A DNA stretch of 64,000 nucleotides from Rostratula benghalensis (GCA_013399305.1 VXAI01000065.1:3198393-3262392), one strand, 5' to 3'. Positions 1-13,597 are shown, counted from the first letter of the stretch. The notes: generated by a model from the letters alone, not told the origin. Translations and numbers: made by a program.

Positions 1-3000
1 TTTTATATAATGCAGCAAGGAATGGAAAATGTGGGGAAACCAGTTTTATGTAAATTATATATTCACTCTCTTCCATATATTGCTTGCAAGATATTTATTT
101 CAGGCCTGAAGGATTTCATGTCTGTCTAGCAGCTAATATTCTGATGTTTTTGAAGAAAATAATCTGGAATTAAAGAATTTGGGAGTCATGCTTAATCATG
201 CTTTGATATGAAATAAAGCAAGCCAGCTGTTTTTAAACTGCATTACATTTATAGGTCTGATAGTTTCAAGGACTAATATATTATGATGTCCAACATGTTC
301 TCATTTAAGAGAAATGGTAGTACATTAGTGTCTGATATTACCATGACTTGGTGATGTATTTTAGGGATTAAAGTTCAAAATAAAGACTCTGTAGGTCAGG
401 AAAAGAATAAGAAAGTAATTCTAGAATAACTAAATGTTGGCATAGCCATGCTTATTGCCTTTTGAATCAACTTTTTTGTATAGCCTCAGAAGGCAATGCC
501 TGAAGTTACCTTCCTTAGTGTATGAATGAATGTTAGCCAATTATCATTGGTGAAAGCACGCAAAACAAGGACTGTGGAAGGATGAGGTGGATGTTCTTTG
601 ATAGATCTTGTTGCTCAGGTCAAAAAATGCAGTTAACAAAAGAAGTGAAGGTATTTAACAATTCACTGTGTTTGTGCTAATCCATCTGCTCTCAGACAAG
701 TTATCCTTAGTGCTTTACAACTGCTAAGAGGCATTTCAGATCAGGCAAAACTAACACTTTTTTATACCACTGTGGGTACTTTTATGCCAGTTCAGGATTG
801 TATCAAGCAATGGCTTCACTGCCAGAACAATAAAGATCAATTGAACAGAAAGGGCCAGTCTTTCACTACCCCTGTCCACTCATCAAGGAGGTACAGCTCA
901 GGCTGTTCTTCAGTAAAAAATTTGTTCTCTTTGGTCCACAGAAGCAAGCAAGATATTACTGTTTTGTTGGTACTGGTGAAGTGATTTGTTGTTTTCTGAG
1001 TTGTGCTGCTCTTATGCCTGTTTATAAGTGTATTGTGATCGTGTTCACACAAACAGAAAGTAGTCTGCAAATTATTAATAGATTTGACTTCAAGGTAGCT
1101 CTTTTTTACTATTATTCTTTCACAAGGATGTTGTATCATTCCTGTGATCTTTCTGTGGAGCTCTGTAGGTACGAAAACACAGTTACTCTGAAAGAATATC
1201 ACACAGAAAATATGACTTTGCATCTTTGCATACATGCAATATGACTTTGACTTTTGCAATCTTCATTTAGGTGTGACTACAGGAACTTTTATTCCAAACA
1301 AATCTCTTTATGATACCATCTTCAACTACAGAAGCACTTACTGTTTTCTGTATGTGACTGAGTCAGTAGGGAACAGCTAGTATGGTAAAGCTTGAAGTAA
1401 CTTTTCTGTATTTTGCCTGAAGTATTTTAAATGTATGTGTGGTCTCATGACACTTTTGCTGTGTGCTATGCAGTCTTTACTTCAAAGACAATTATTAATT
1501 TCAACATGAGTGTTTCTGTGGCACTTATTTTAAATTTCCATTTCTTAAATATTAGTGAATTTGTTTTCCTAAGTTTCTGTGGCATATAAAGGATATTGTT
1601 CCTGTTTTATGGATGTCGACTCAAGACATTAATACAAAACATCTACTTTTCTTAAGTGTTCTGTCTGAAACAGAAGGATCTGTTTTTTTCAATTCACTTC
1701 ACATGACATAGTAACAAGTTCAGAGGGAAAATATTGACCTCACTTGCAATCATGAGTGCTCAGAATCTTTGTCTATCAAGCTGAAAAATCACAATAAAAG
1801 CATCTACAAGAGCAAAGAGTACGTGATTACTGATTTATGAGAAGAAATGCTACAAGTGTCTTGGCTAGAGTGATGCAAAAACTATTGCAGAGGTATAGTT
1901 TTTTTCAGAACAGAAAGCAAAAGATATTTTAGGCTCAATCTTTCCCAATTCATAGGACCAATCCTTTTTTTTTTCCTATACTTTCCACTGTGCTCATGTT
2001 GTATCTAATGAGAAAATATACTGCAAAGAGGTTCTGTTAACAAATGAGACATAGAGATACCAGCCTCTTTTACCATACTTCCCTAGTAAGTCTCACATTG
2101 GTTCCTTTTTTAAAAGTCCTGTTACTAACATAGGGTAGGGTTACCTATATGCAACTTTTCAACATTAGTATGCACACAGAGCCTCAATGAAAGCTGTGCA
2201 GCTAGCGTCTCAATTATCATTTATAAAAAATTTTAAACTTTATATTTTCTCCTGCTCATTAAATAAGCTGATTTGATGCTTTCTGAGTAAATCCGTGTTG
2301 GTCATCCAGATTTAGGAGGTACTGTCTGAAGAATATCTTCACTATGCAAAATAAATAACACGTAGGACTACTTCTGTGGATAGCTGAAAGCATGTGAAAA
2401 GACTGATTCAGTTCTGACGTGAAAAAGTAATATCGCAATAACTCTATAACAATTTGAGAGAAATGCATTCAAGAGGTGCCAATTAAGCCTCTTATGGTAT
2501 AAATGAGAGATTGGCCACAGTCACTGAGTAGATGTGTATAGCTTTCTGGGCCTATGTCTTAAAGCTGTTAACAATGGTGTTATGATAATACCTTGCAATT
2601 CCCAGTAAAAGTTGGAGAGATCAAAAGAGCTTTTCTTTTTTCCTACCTGATACACCTTGTACTTGTTCTTTGCAGAGAACATATCTCCCTGGTGCAAGCT
2701 CAGAGTCTATGTATATTGCTGCCTAGCCAATTATTTGAAAATATCTATCAGTCTGTCTATCCTGGCAAAACCATGAGATTGAACTTAATATGTTGGGGTT
2801 TAAGACACAGGTGTCTGAACTTCCTCTTAAACCTAGAGACCAGGATTTTTTTATGAGCGCTCTGGAAAATAATGCCCTTTGAGAGATCCAAATCAAACCG
2901 GGGTTTTGTCTGGGGTGGTAAGGAAAGCAGTGGGAAACAATAAAGGCACAGACTTCTCACAGGCCATCTGCAGCAGCTGCATGGCATGGCAGAAAATGGT

Positions 3001-6000
3001 TTGTGAAGCTCACTTTCATGCCAAAACTGGTTTGTTTAGAACAGGAGGATACCCCTAAGACAACAGTTAAACATTGTTGCTGTGGGAGAATGTCATATCT
3101 TTAGAGATGAGAGCCACTTTTTCAGTTTTTCCAGAGAAATAGAAACTTGACTGCAGATAGTGGGATTCTCTTCTTCTATGTAACCTGGATCATCTGTTTC
3201 ATCAGTTCAAAAAAATCACTTGTCCACTGCCTGATAAACTGTGTTCTGATTTTAATGAACAACATGATCCTTTGTGTTACTCTTCTCACAACTGACAACC
3301 GTCAATTTCTTTAATATATCACAGTAATCTTTAAAAAAATATTCTCTTAAACTTCTGTTTCATAATTCAGCCCACACTGAGGACTGCCCCTTGCCCACTT
3401 GCTGTTTGGAGCATGGACTGCATTTAGTGAAAATCAGTTCCTGCCACAAAAGTTTTCAAATGTTTTTCAGTCCATATTTCAAAAAATTATTACTGTTTCC
3501 TCCAGATTAAATTGCTCTAAGTTGGTCAAGGTTTTTATCTTAAAGGTTCAGCTCCTGTAAAAAGGGAAAATATAAAATATATTTAGAGATCTGTGGATCA
3601 CCATAAACAAATAACAGGATGGACAACTGGCATTTCCCTCTTGCCTTAATTCTAAATGTCTACAAGTACTCAGATACCAAAAGGTTCTAATGTTTTATTG
3701 TCATTTTTCTGATTGCCTTGTAATGTTATTATTTACATCCCTTTAAAAAAAGAAGCATGGCCATTGCATGTTTTGGAACCCTAACTGCTCCTAAATTTTT
3801 CTTTTTCCTTTAGAAAGCCACTCAAGACACCACTGTTAATAAGAAAAAAAGATTACATTCCAAAGCTTTGAATCCAGGTTCCACAGCTGCCAAAACTGTC
3901 CTGTGACTGTATCTAGTGCTGGAGTTGACACAGGAGGAAAGGAGGCTGTTTTTAGAAAGTTTGAGTTGTTAGTCTTGCCCACATTAGGAAAATGAAAAAT
4001 TGAAACACAACTAAGCCCTTTTTTGTTTAATGATATAGAACATTTTTTGGTCTACCACAGTGCTTAAACAGAGTTAAATTTATTCATATCTGTTCCAGAC
4101 ACCTCTTCCCTACAACTGAAGATTTCCCTAGTTTCCATCACATTAAGTAGCTTTTCTGTTTTCTTGACTGAGGTACTAGAAACTATTATTTCATTACACT
4201 GTTTCCACTCTACATAAGCATCATTCAAATAACTAATAGCTTGTTTTGTGCTAAATTGATATGGGGATGCTATTTATATGTTTAAGTCTTGATTCTGTGC
4301 ATTTTAATAAAAGTCTTTCAAAACTATAAATTGCAACTTGTAGTGCAAATAGTTAATGTAAGAAATTAGTTAAGAAGAGTTATTACACTCAAAATATATA
4401 TAGTTCTAGCTTTTCAAAGCAAACACTCAACATCACTGTTCTGTAAGGTCCTGCTTAATGGAAAAGAGCAATTCCTCTTTTTTATATCATTGGCAAAATT
4501 TATAAAATTTTTATGGAATTTATTAATTGAGGTACAATGAGTAAGCAAGAAATAGAGGAAAGGATAATATTAAAGTTGTCTAGCAAGGAAGATCTGAGGT
4601 ATTCCAAATTTTCTCCCATACCTGATGGCATTAATTTCACATGGAATTGTTCTATAGAAGGCAAAGTATGAATGAAGACAGCTATAATCCTTTGAAAACT
4701 AGCGACGATGAAATGAGTAGCTCATTTAAACTTTTTGGAGGAAATTACTTCTTTTTGTTGGACTTGGATTATCCTTCCCTAAGAATTTATCTTTCTACTC
4801 CTAGGCCAATGTTTGCAGATTTTCTATTCTGTAAATATTAACTGAACACTCTAGTGAAAAAAACTGGTTGCATAGCTTTAGCTGCTTGCAAGTTTACTAC
4901 TCCTCACACCTTCATATTTCCATGTTAGGCTGATATATCTTTGAAGTTCTGTTAATTTTCCATCTTTCTTTGTGTGTGTCTATATAATACACATATATGC
5001 TGTATAGAGCTAATTACAGATTACTGTTACACCAACAGACCTCTTTATAGTGTGCATATGCTTATCTAGATGTCATATTTGTGCTGTGAGTCTCAGAAGT
5101 CTGAAGTAATGTAGACATTTTAGGAAATGCTCACTACTAATCTGTCTGAAACAGACGAGAGGAAAAGGCATAGCTTATTTTTTCAGTTTTGTTTGCTGGT
5201 AGTTATAAAGACGCTTCTGAACTATGATCTGTGGTGCTTTAAGACCAGAGGATTTTGAAGAATGCTTCTGTTGGTTCCCAGTTGTACACAGCTTTCTTAG
5301 CTGCACTGAATATAGGCATAGAGACCTGGGGATCAACACTACCTCTTACAGTTAATAGAGACTCTGCCTGCACTCCTCCACCCTTGGTCAATGCCTCTCA
5401 GCATTGCTGCAAATGAAAGGACAATTGTTTTCTTTCCATTCCATTTTCGCACAGGCTCAGGCTGCCTCCTGAGGATGAGGGCTAGAGAATCCAGTTGAGG
5501 GAGCTTTGACTATCTAAGGGAGAGGTAGCACGTTGGAGCGATTAGTGAATGTTAGACATGTTTAAACTTTTTCCTTTTTGGGTTACACTAAGCTATGCCA
5601 GGGCCTTATTCCTAGAAAAAGTATACTACTGAAAAGTCACTGGCAGGGTTCAGAGTCTAAATTTAGTTTTCTGACCTAAAAGTAAGTCTGTATGCCTGCA
5701 TATTTCCTAGCTGTTATGTATGCCATCATACCCTGGCCTGGTTTATTGAGTTGCTGCTGGTCTAGGACACTGAAGTTTTGGAAACTCCTGCTCCTGAACT
5801 TTGTTAAGTAGGATACTGCCAATTTCAATATCAGCAAAAAGCAGTGGTGGATAGTTTACACCAATGATAGAAGGCTTGGATTCTAACATATTCACTGTCA
5901 GTGCCAGAAAGTCTGGTTTTTATGCCCTAAGTCTGTTGCTGGTTTTTGGTGCGTTTTTTTTGGTTTTGTGGTGTTTTTTTTTAAGGTTGTTAATGTGATC

Positions 6001-6064
6001 CTCATCTCATGGTTGCCATAAAGCTTACAGTGATGGTGTTCAAGAGCATAAACTTTTAGAAGCA
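1..6064. other. Unique AT-rich non-coding sequence
   Basis: I see no recognisable exon, RNA gene or transposon in this stretch. Reading frames are short and their translations look random. It contains ordinary homopolymer runs and a slightly more GC-rich patch around 5350-5540. The T/G-rich run at 5938-5985 is a low-complexity stretch of a kind that recurs elsewhere in the window. Old, unrecognisable repeats cannot be excluded. Confidence 0.6.
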
Positions 6065-6080
6065 TTGTACAATTGTACAA
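6065..6080. repeat. Perfect 16-bp palindrome
   Basis: The 16 bases TTGTACAATTGTACAA equal their own reverse complement. The symmetry stops at both edges. It lies in AT-rich non-coding DNA, and a chance origin is quite possible over 64 kb. No gene or repeat boundary coincides with it. Confidence 0.9.
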
Positions 6081-6805
6081 GCATGTCTATATAAAAACTC
6101 ATATGTTTCCATCCTTAGATAAAGAAACAAGTGTCTTTGTAGAACTAGCTAAAGCCTGTATGAAGTCAGAATCAAGTAGGATCTTGCAGAACAGTTTTGT
6201 AGTATTTCCGCTGTTTCTACTATCTAGTTTTAGAACAGTAATTACTTGAAAATGGATGACCACAGAATCAGAATAAATCCTAAATTGCTCGTCCTCAGTT
6301 GCAGTAACATTAAGCACAATGTGGTTTCAATGATCAGTTATCACATCCTGAATTGTTACATCATGATGAATGTGTTCAGCCTGTTGGCATTTTTAATTAA
6401 CATTCCATAATTGTCTTATTAAATCCTTATTTGAAGAATACATTCAAGTCAGCTTTAGCTTTACTCTTGTATGCTTTCTGTGGCTTCTCGTACTTGTAGC
6501 TTTCAGATTAATAGTGCAGGCCTGTATCCAACTATGTTGGCTGTACTCCATTATGCCTTATAACAAGATGTTTGTCAGTCTGATCATACCAGATTTTTTG
6601 CAGAGTTTTGGGAAAGCAAGCAGCAAAAAAAGTCGGTTTATCATAAAAATTTTGATACAATATATAGGACACATACTATCTAGACCAGAAATGACAATCC
6701 ACTGTAATATTTTTTTTTGCTGCTACAAAGAGATTGTTGCTGTAGTGTATTTTCAAAATAAATGTATCTTGTACAATATTTTACACCTACAATGTATTAT
6801 CCAAA
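6081..6805. other. Unique AT-rich non-coding sequence
   Basis: No gene or mobile element is recognised. A long open frame begins at 6514 and runs to 7128, but its translation is low in information and passes through the CR1-like tail motif, so I do not treat it as coding. Confidence 0.55.
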
Positions 6806-6864
6806 GTGCATATTCTATGATTCTCCAATTCTCTTATTCTATGATTCTATGGTTTTGTGATTCA
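6806..6864 (+). repeat. CR1-type 3' tail motif (ATTCTATG-like units)
   Basis: Several near copies of the octamer ATTCTATG occur here, including ATTCTATGATTCTATG near 6836-6851. Bird CR1 LINEs end in short tandem copies of ATTCTATGA-like units, so this is probably the last remnant of a plus-strand CR1. I cannot recognise CR1 body sequence upstream, so the element is either heavily truncated or decayed, or this is an independent short tandem repeat. Confidence 0.5.
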
Positions 6865-8845
6865 GATGCTGTATGCCTTGCCCTTCATGCAGCTTCTAGA
6901 ATAAGACCTGGACCAAGAATTTTATTGAAAATTTATGGGGAGCAAAAGATGGGTTTAATGTGGTCTAAGTACTCACAGCCAGTTCCTTCACTTGCTACGA
7001 AAAAGTCTAGATGCAACCTTCTACATTATAAGAATTTTTACTTCTTTCCCATCCTGGGGAAAAAGTCTGTTGAATTCTGTGTCACAAGAAAGGTATGCTG
7101 TGATTTATATTCCTGCATGCATTGCTGAACTGTTGTGTTATCTTCAACAGAGATAAACTTTTTTTTTTTCCTTCAGTTCTCAATGATTTAAACCAGAATT
7201 GTGATGAAATAGGTTGTAGAAGGATTTTTTATATTTTACGTTAATCTTGATGAAACATTCTGGCTTCACTATATGAATAAAAGCAATTAAATAGCTTATT
7301 TTTAAAATATATTGATAAATGTGCCTAAGAACCTGCAAGGTATATTGGATACTCTGTGTCTATTTAGGAATTATAGTGGTTAGTGTATTAGTGTGTAGTG
7401 AAGTTGGATCCAAACTTGGAATACATGTGAATGAATTTATCTCTCTTTGGTTTTAACCCACAGAGAAGAAAATATGGGAGTGATTTATTCCAGAAACAGC
7501 TCTATGAACCATTTATTTCACCATAACCCTCCTCCTCTCCCCTCTCCACCACCACCACTAACAAATCAACCTATTCTACCTCTTGGTCTTAGGCTGCTGG
7601 GTTTGTTGAAAACTTGATATCTGAAATAGGTATAGTATTGTCAGTAATAGTGGGTGAATTTTTAATGGTTAATTCAAAACCACTTGCTTTTTGTGGTTTC
7701 AGAATCCAACAAGAAGAATTAGTGGTCTGCTTTGATGAAATTGCTTGAAAGGGAGCAATAAAAGCAGAGAGATGAAAAATTGTAAAGACAAAATACTATA
7801 TATTGGCCATGTATTCATTCAGTCCCCTTGTTTCTGAACCTTTAGTGTGCTAAGCTTAGTGCACAGTATAGGCTTATTTGAATTTCAGAAATCAGAGCTA
7901 CATTGTAATTTAAATTGCAACTTTAACAAAAATTATGGGTTTATAGCATAGGGATATGTTTTCCCTGACTTACATAGGCATTTACTAGTTTTCTTCCAAA
8001 AAAATATGTTTTAAATGTGTTAACATATGTGCTTGCTCAGTGTAGTACTTAACTAAATCCACATTCCAACATACTGTTGGAAATTTCCATTTTTATCATA
8101 TGCAGATATATCTCAATCATTTAGTTTCCTTCTGTGTGCCTAAATGTCCATGAGAAACTATGAAAAATAATATTAATAAAATTATTTTTTGCTATATCCT
8201 TAGTATTAGCCTTGGCATACAAAATGGAAGAAAAATCACTTTAGCAAGCTCATCCAACTTTACATCATTTAAGGCAGAGGGAAAATTGTCTGGTTAAATC
8301 CTTACAGACTGTTTCACGAGTGCAAAATTAACTTTAAGGTCGTTAGTAGTTGTTCAATTTGCATTTACTTGATGGTGTAGATATGAATAATTTTATATTA
8401 GCAATTTATAATTTTCAGGTCTCTTTGGCAGCATCTTCTGTGTCTTCATTTTGCATGTTTTTCTCAGTCTTTGTGGTGATATATGGATATTAGGAAATTA
8501 GATAGTCATGGGAAATAATTAAGAGATAGGGGGCTGGAAATGTATAGGGGACAGGCAAATATTCTTTGTTACAGGAAATCATGAACAAGGCATAAATTGT
8601 TTGAACTGATGAACTGATAAATGGAAGGGCATTAAGGATTGAGTGGAAAGAGGCAGTGAGTCTGTTACCACAAAAAATCCCACGTGAACAACTGTTTTGG
8701 GGCAGACATTCATACTAAGGCAAATTTTATTGCATGAGGAAAGTGGACAAGTACCTCAGGAAAGATACAGAGAGGCAGGACCACTCTAACTCCAGATACT
8801 ATAAACCAACCAACCAAGCCTAATTACTGTTTGTTCTCAACAAGA
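6865..8845. other. Unique AT-rich non-coding sequence
   Basis: Nothing recognisable is present except a short pyrimidine-rich run with CCACCACCACCA near 7528-7560. There are no convincing reading frames. Confidence 0.55.
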
Positions 8846-9420
8846 ATCACAGAGCTGAGTAGGCTGGCAGAGACCTAGGGAGGTTTTCAGTCCCAGGCTC
8901 TGGAAAGAGCGTGTTTAGCTGTGGGGTGAAACCAGGCAGTTCAGGGCTTCAGCCAGCCAGGACATGAAACTCTGGAAGCACGAGGCATCCCAGCTTCCCA
9001 AGGCCCTGGCTCCACAACAGGGCTATCCTGTAAAAAGGCTTTACATTATAACCAGCCTGAGCCCCTCCTGATTCAGCTTGTGTCACTGCCTCTTGCAGGG
9101 CAAGGGCCTCTGCCCCACTACCTTAGTGGCTTCCTCTAACCTCCATCCAGTGGCTTCCTCTAACCTCCATCCAGACCAAAAGACCAGTGTTGGTGTCTTT
9201 CCTGCATGCAGGGTGATACTCCCGGTGGTCTGACAAACACAGTGTAAAGGGGACAATACCTTTCTTGCCGCTGTCCTATGCTCACAACCCCAGGCAATGC
9301 TGTCCTTCATTGCTGCCCAGGGCCATAGGTGGCTCCTGCCTATCAGGGCATCCCCCAGAGATGCTCCCTGGCCCTGCTGTCCCCAGCCTGCAAGGTTTTG
9401 CCTTCCTAAGGAAGGTGTTC
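8846..9420 (-). mobile_element. Old CR1 LINE fragment, 3' part
   Basis: The stretch starts with AGAATCACAGAG, the reverse complement of a CR1 3' tail, so the element lies on the minus strand. Segments that follow match CR1 as I remember it: a block near 9030-9095 (AAAAGGCTTTACATTATAACCA, then the GAGCCCCTCCTG area and CTTGTGTCACTGCCTCTTG) and a block near 9305-9395 (CATTGCTGCCCAGGGC and CCCCAGCCTG). It is much diverged and GC-richer than its surroundings. The 9100-9300 part is not clearly alignable by eye, and the outer (5') end of the element is uncertain. Two overlapping minus-strand open frames here are not meaningful proteins. Confidence 0.7.
9127..9174. repeat. Perfect 24-bp tandem duplication
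   Basis: A 24-base unit beginning TGGCTTCCTCTAACC occurs twice head to tail (9127-9150 and 9151-9174) with no mismatch. It lies inside the old CR1 fragment. The perfect identity, against a much diverged host element, implies that the duplication is far younger than the insertion. Confidence 0.95.
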
Positions 9421-12210
9421 CTGTTGGCAATTTCCTGACGGCAATTTCCTGTCAAGATCCCTCTGGATGGTAGCCATACCCTCAAGAATATATGTCGTTC
9501 AAACAGAATAGTTTTGGAATGTAAATAACTGTGTCCAAGACAGTTACATGAACATAACTTTGCTGTCCACAGTGGTTCAATAGGAACAGGTATGAAAGGA
9601 TAGTCAGAAATAACAGGTAATTCCCTAGTTATGAATTGCTTAAAATCACAAGATTGCGTAATGAATTTAGGCACGCAGTCTCACAGGCTGTCATTCTGTG
9701 CTCATCAGCAGCTACTACACTGTAGACTTCAGTAAATTAGTATGTTAGGAGACTTGCAATCTGAGTATGTGGATCACTTGTTGTGGTTCCATAGTAACCT
9801 ACTGCTAGAAGTGCTAACACCTATTGCATACAGAAATGACAAATACATACACAACAGGGACTCCAGAATCAGCGAGCAAATGGTTAAGATAGCTACATAT
9901 TTTAATCATTAATATCCATAAGCCCAGGGAACATTACAGTAACTAAATATATACACTACATACTAAATACATATATTTTTATACTAAAGGGTCATTGAAA
10001 AACAGATAATTAACAAACGTTACCCTCTCCTGCATTGTTGTTTTCTGTATGGAACCTGGAATTTCTTTTTCACTTCTTTTTTTTTGCTTAGGCCCCAGTG
10101 CTGGTTGTATTTATGTGACAGCTGATTTTCCTTTAAAATTTGTTGTGAGATATAAGGCTATGATTTCTGGTTTTTCTTTTGGTATTGAGGGCTTTGTCTG
10201 ATGGTAATTTTTCTGTTGCAGAATCTAATCTGTAAGCTAAATCAGAGCATCCTAAATTTAAAAAAAAAAAAAAAAAAGCCTTATAGCATTAATACAAATA
10301 AACATTCAACTTCGAAGGACCACAGAAGAACAGGTGCATGCTGAAACTTTCTATTGCTTTAAGCTTTGAGGGTGGTGGTGTTATGTAGTAGAAATACCTG
10401 CTTTCAATTGTTCTTAGGTCTTTCATTTATTTTACCATTTTTCATACAGTTAATGTTAGTAAAACTAAATTTACAAATATCAGAGTAATTTTAAATTACC
10501 TGAATAGTAAAACTAATAGTTTAAAAGCATAGATATAAATAATCATATTTATAAGTGTTGATTTTAAGTATCTCTATACAGACATCTTTTTATATAGCAG
10601 TAAATATGTGTTTATACTGCTACACACAAAAGTAATATATAATTATGGATTTGTCATATTATAAATATTATAATAATGATATAAAGATATAATCTGTTGT
10701 TTTAGACAAATTTTAAGTGTACCTATCATTCAGCTGCAGAAATAATAATAATATGGAGTTAGAATATACCAGTGGCTTAGCTAAGCAAATTTCAAATTAA
10801 AAAAATAAAAGGATTCAAAGCCATGTGTCTATTACATTAAGCAACTAATAGCCATCCTGGATCTTACCATTATGGATTTTACATTACTCCAATTTGGAAA
10901 AAAAAAAATTAAATATGTATTAAAATTTTGAGTGGAAAATTACCTCACATGTCAGATTAACTTCCTCCAATATTTTTTGCCCTCATTAACCAACAGAAAA
11001 TCAGAAGATTGACATTATCTATTATATTTATGAGAAGTCTTTTGCTTTCTTTCTGTTGTAATTTTTGTAGCTGTAGTTGAGCAGCTTGTGGAATTTTGGT
11101 GTTATTTTAGCTGAAAGATATAATAACAAGTGCTTCTCATTGAGGCTTACAGCAAAATTCATTGCCCATTGGCTGGTAAAGGTGACAGGGCACCATCAGG
11201 TTGATACATTTTAACTTAAGAAACATGGTTGAGGAAGGGAATTTGCCCTTTTATCTGAGTTCTGCAGAAAATAAAAGCTATCTTATTCTCTTGTGAATGT
11301 CTGTAAAAATGTATGGTTAAAAAAATGTCGTTCTTAATCATTACATTATTAATAATATCAAAGTATTTTGAATACAGATGGAAATTATTCCATTTTGATT
11401 TTTATATAGATATTATTTAGAAAGAGTTTGAAATAAATAAATAGTAAGGAAAACCAAGCATTTTACTATTATTTACCTACTATCAATCATTTTTTCTTCC
11501 TTATTTTGCTCCAATTCTTAAGTCCCTCTTAAAATTTCAGATTATTTTATCTTTTTGTTGTTGTTCTTCTTGGGGATATGCCTGGACTCTCTTTGCTATT
11601 TTTTCCTCTTTCCCTTAAAAGATCTTTTACTTCTGTGGGTTATAAATAAAATGGGATCTGTGTTACCCAAGTCTTGCCAGTTTCCACATCTGTTTTTTTC
11701 AATCATTTCTGTGTTAAATTTTATTTCCTAAATGCCAGTACTGTAGTTCATCTCCGAAAATTCTGCATAGGAATCAAGTAAAGTTAAGGATATTAGAGTA
11801 TAATCTTCTCTGAGTCTTTTGCACACCAAAAGTACCTTCCATTTCCTTTTGAGCAAACTATTGTCAAATGTGCATGAAGGTAACAAGGGGGTGGGACAAA
11901 AAGAAATATATGAATGTAATATATACCCTGTGGCACAAAAAAATGTCCTATAATTAATTTTATAAACCTCTCAGGACTCATTAAAATTCTATTTGCTTGT
12001 TGCTTTTAGTGCAACATTATTCCAAAGCCTCATTACTTTCATAGAAATATTATTTCCAACTTTGCCTGTGAAAGAAACCTGATAAGACTTACCTGCCACT
12101 TAGTTGCTTTCCTTGCCGTGCTTAAGGTACATGCTTGCTTACATGCTTGCAAGAAAGCTTTTCTTTCCATGATATGAGCCCTGTTTGCAGTTTTAACTTT
12201 GTCTTCATAT
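9421..12210. other. Unique AT-rich non-coding sequence
   Basis: No gene or mobile element is recognised. The sequence is very AT-rich, particularly 9950-11000, and contains an 18-base A run at 10260-10277. That run has no SINE or processed-gene body before it that I can identify. Confidence 0.55.
10260..10277. repeat. Poly-A tract
   Basis: There are 18 consecutive A residues. No retroposed sequence is apparent upstream, so I call it a simple homopolymer rather than the tail of an insertion. Confidence 0.9.
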
Positions 12211-12238
12211 TCTATATCACCTTTTCTATATCACCTTT
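12211..12238. repeat. Perfect 14-bp tandem duplication
   Basis: The unit TCTATATCACCTTT is present twice in direct succession (12211-12224 and 12225-12238). This is a short local duplication in AT-rich DNA with no gene context. Confidence 0.95.
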
Positions 12239-12340
12239 CTTTATGGGATAAAAAAAATCTTTATGAGATTTTACAGCTGTATATAAACTTTCATTCACCT
12301 CTGTTCCCTTCTACAGTACTGTTCTTTTCTTTTTCTTTTG

Positions 12341-12359
12341 TTTTTTTTTTTTTTTTTTT
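12341..12359. repeat. Poly-T tract
   Basis: There are 19 consecutive T residues following a T/C-rich run from about 12322. On the minus strand it would be a poly-A tail, but I recognise no retroposed body next to it. Confidence 0.9.
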
Positions 12360-13535
12360 GTCCCTAAACATTTTCTATTTCAGTGTATTTAGTGACATTG
12401 TTATATTTATTAGTTATAGGCTGAAGAACCTCTTCAAATTTTCCTCACTAAGCTTAATGGGAAGGGCACAGTAGTCTATTTTTTCATGAGACTATTTTCC
12501 ATGACAAGTTGTATAATTTCTCTATCTAATTCAACGGATTTAAAATAGCACTTTGTCTTATAAGTTCAGCGAGTCATTGGTAAAGAACTCTCCAGGCTGC
12601 TGCATCCAGAAATCTATGTATCCTGTTGTTAATAACTATCCATGGTTGGAAAGATAGCCGCAAGTGACATGTTTCCCATTAATATCAGTTCCTCCAGCAA
12701 TATTGCAGAACTCCATATCCAAAACCAATCCCTCATTGTCCCTACCTGAAAACATTTTGATCTGAGATAATGTCTTTTTTTAGACGCTATGTCTTACAGG
12801 CTACAACAACCAAATGATGTTATGGGTGAAAATTTTAACCATTTTGAACAGTTTTAGCAAAAGGAAGTGTTCCAGGATAGGATTTGTAGATTACAATGAC
12901 ATGAAAGTGGGAGAAAACAGTTGGATATCATTGATATATTGTGTGCACACTTTTTTTTTTTGTTTTTTGTCTTTGCAGCATGTATGATACATTTCAGCAG
13001 CTATATTCTAATAATAATTGCATGTCCCCAGGGTGGGAGTCTCCAGTTTTAAGGATTCATCCACCCTTAAAAGTCGTGAGGGTTGTTACTAGAGATTGTA
13101 TCCTGTCTATTGTGCATGCTCAAGTGCATATTTCCTCTTTCCACACCCAGGCTGATGTGATTGTGTGAATTTTGTTTCCACTCATATTGCTGCACTTTTA
13201 TTCCATGTTATGCTTTTTGAGGAATGCATATGTCAAATATCCCACATCATTGTGGAGTTTATCCCTAGATCTGATGGCTGGTTTGCCTTGTGATCAGGAC
13301 AAAAATCTCATGATTAACACTATGTATCAGTCCAGGACACAGATTCTGTCTTTACAGTGGAAATGCTTGGCTTAATGGAAAGAGCAAAATCAAAGAGTGG
13401 GGAAAAGATCCTTAAAGACTCATTTCAACATTTAAAGTCCCATTGGAACCACAAGATTATGTTGATCATGCAGCTATGTTTTTTTCTCCATGTGTCATCT
13501 TTAGGATAAACGATAAAATCAGTGTGGTTCATGCT
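12360..13535. other. Unique AT-rich non-coding sequence
   Basis: No gene, RNA or mobile element is recognised. Several short plus-strand open frames (for example 12941-13168 and 13172-13375) have random-looking translations and no family resemblance. Confidence 0.55.
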
Positions 13536-13597
13536 GTTCATAGTGTTTATTACAACAATTTGTCAGGTTCATAGTGCTCATTGCAACAGTTTGACGG
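13536..13597. repeat. Imperfect 31-bp tandem duplication
   Basis: Two adjacent 31-base units (13536-13566 and 13567-13597) share the start GTTCATAGTG and the spacing of CAACA and TTTG. They differ at several scattered positions, mostly transitions. The divergence shows an old duplication rather than an active microsatellite. An assembly gap begins about 340 bases downstream. Confidence 0.85.

Noticed and set aside
6514..7128. Longest open frame in the window (204 codons, plus strand)
   Set aside because: The translation is hydrophobic and low in information, resembles no family, and passes through the CR1-like ATTCTATG repeat. It is a chance frame in AT-rich DNA.
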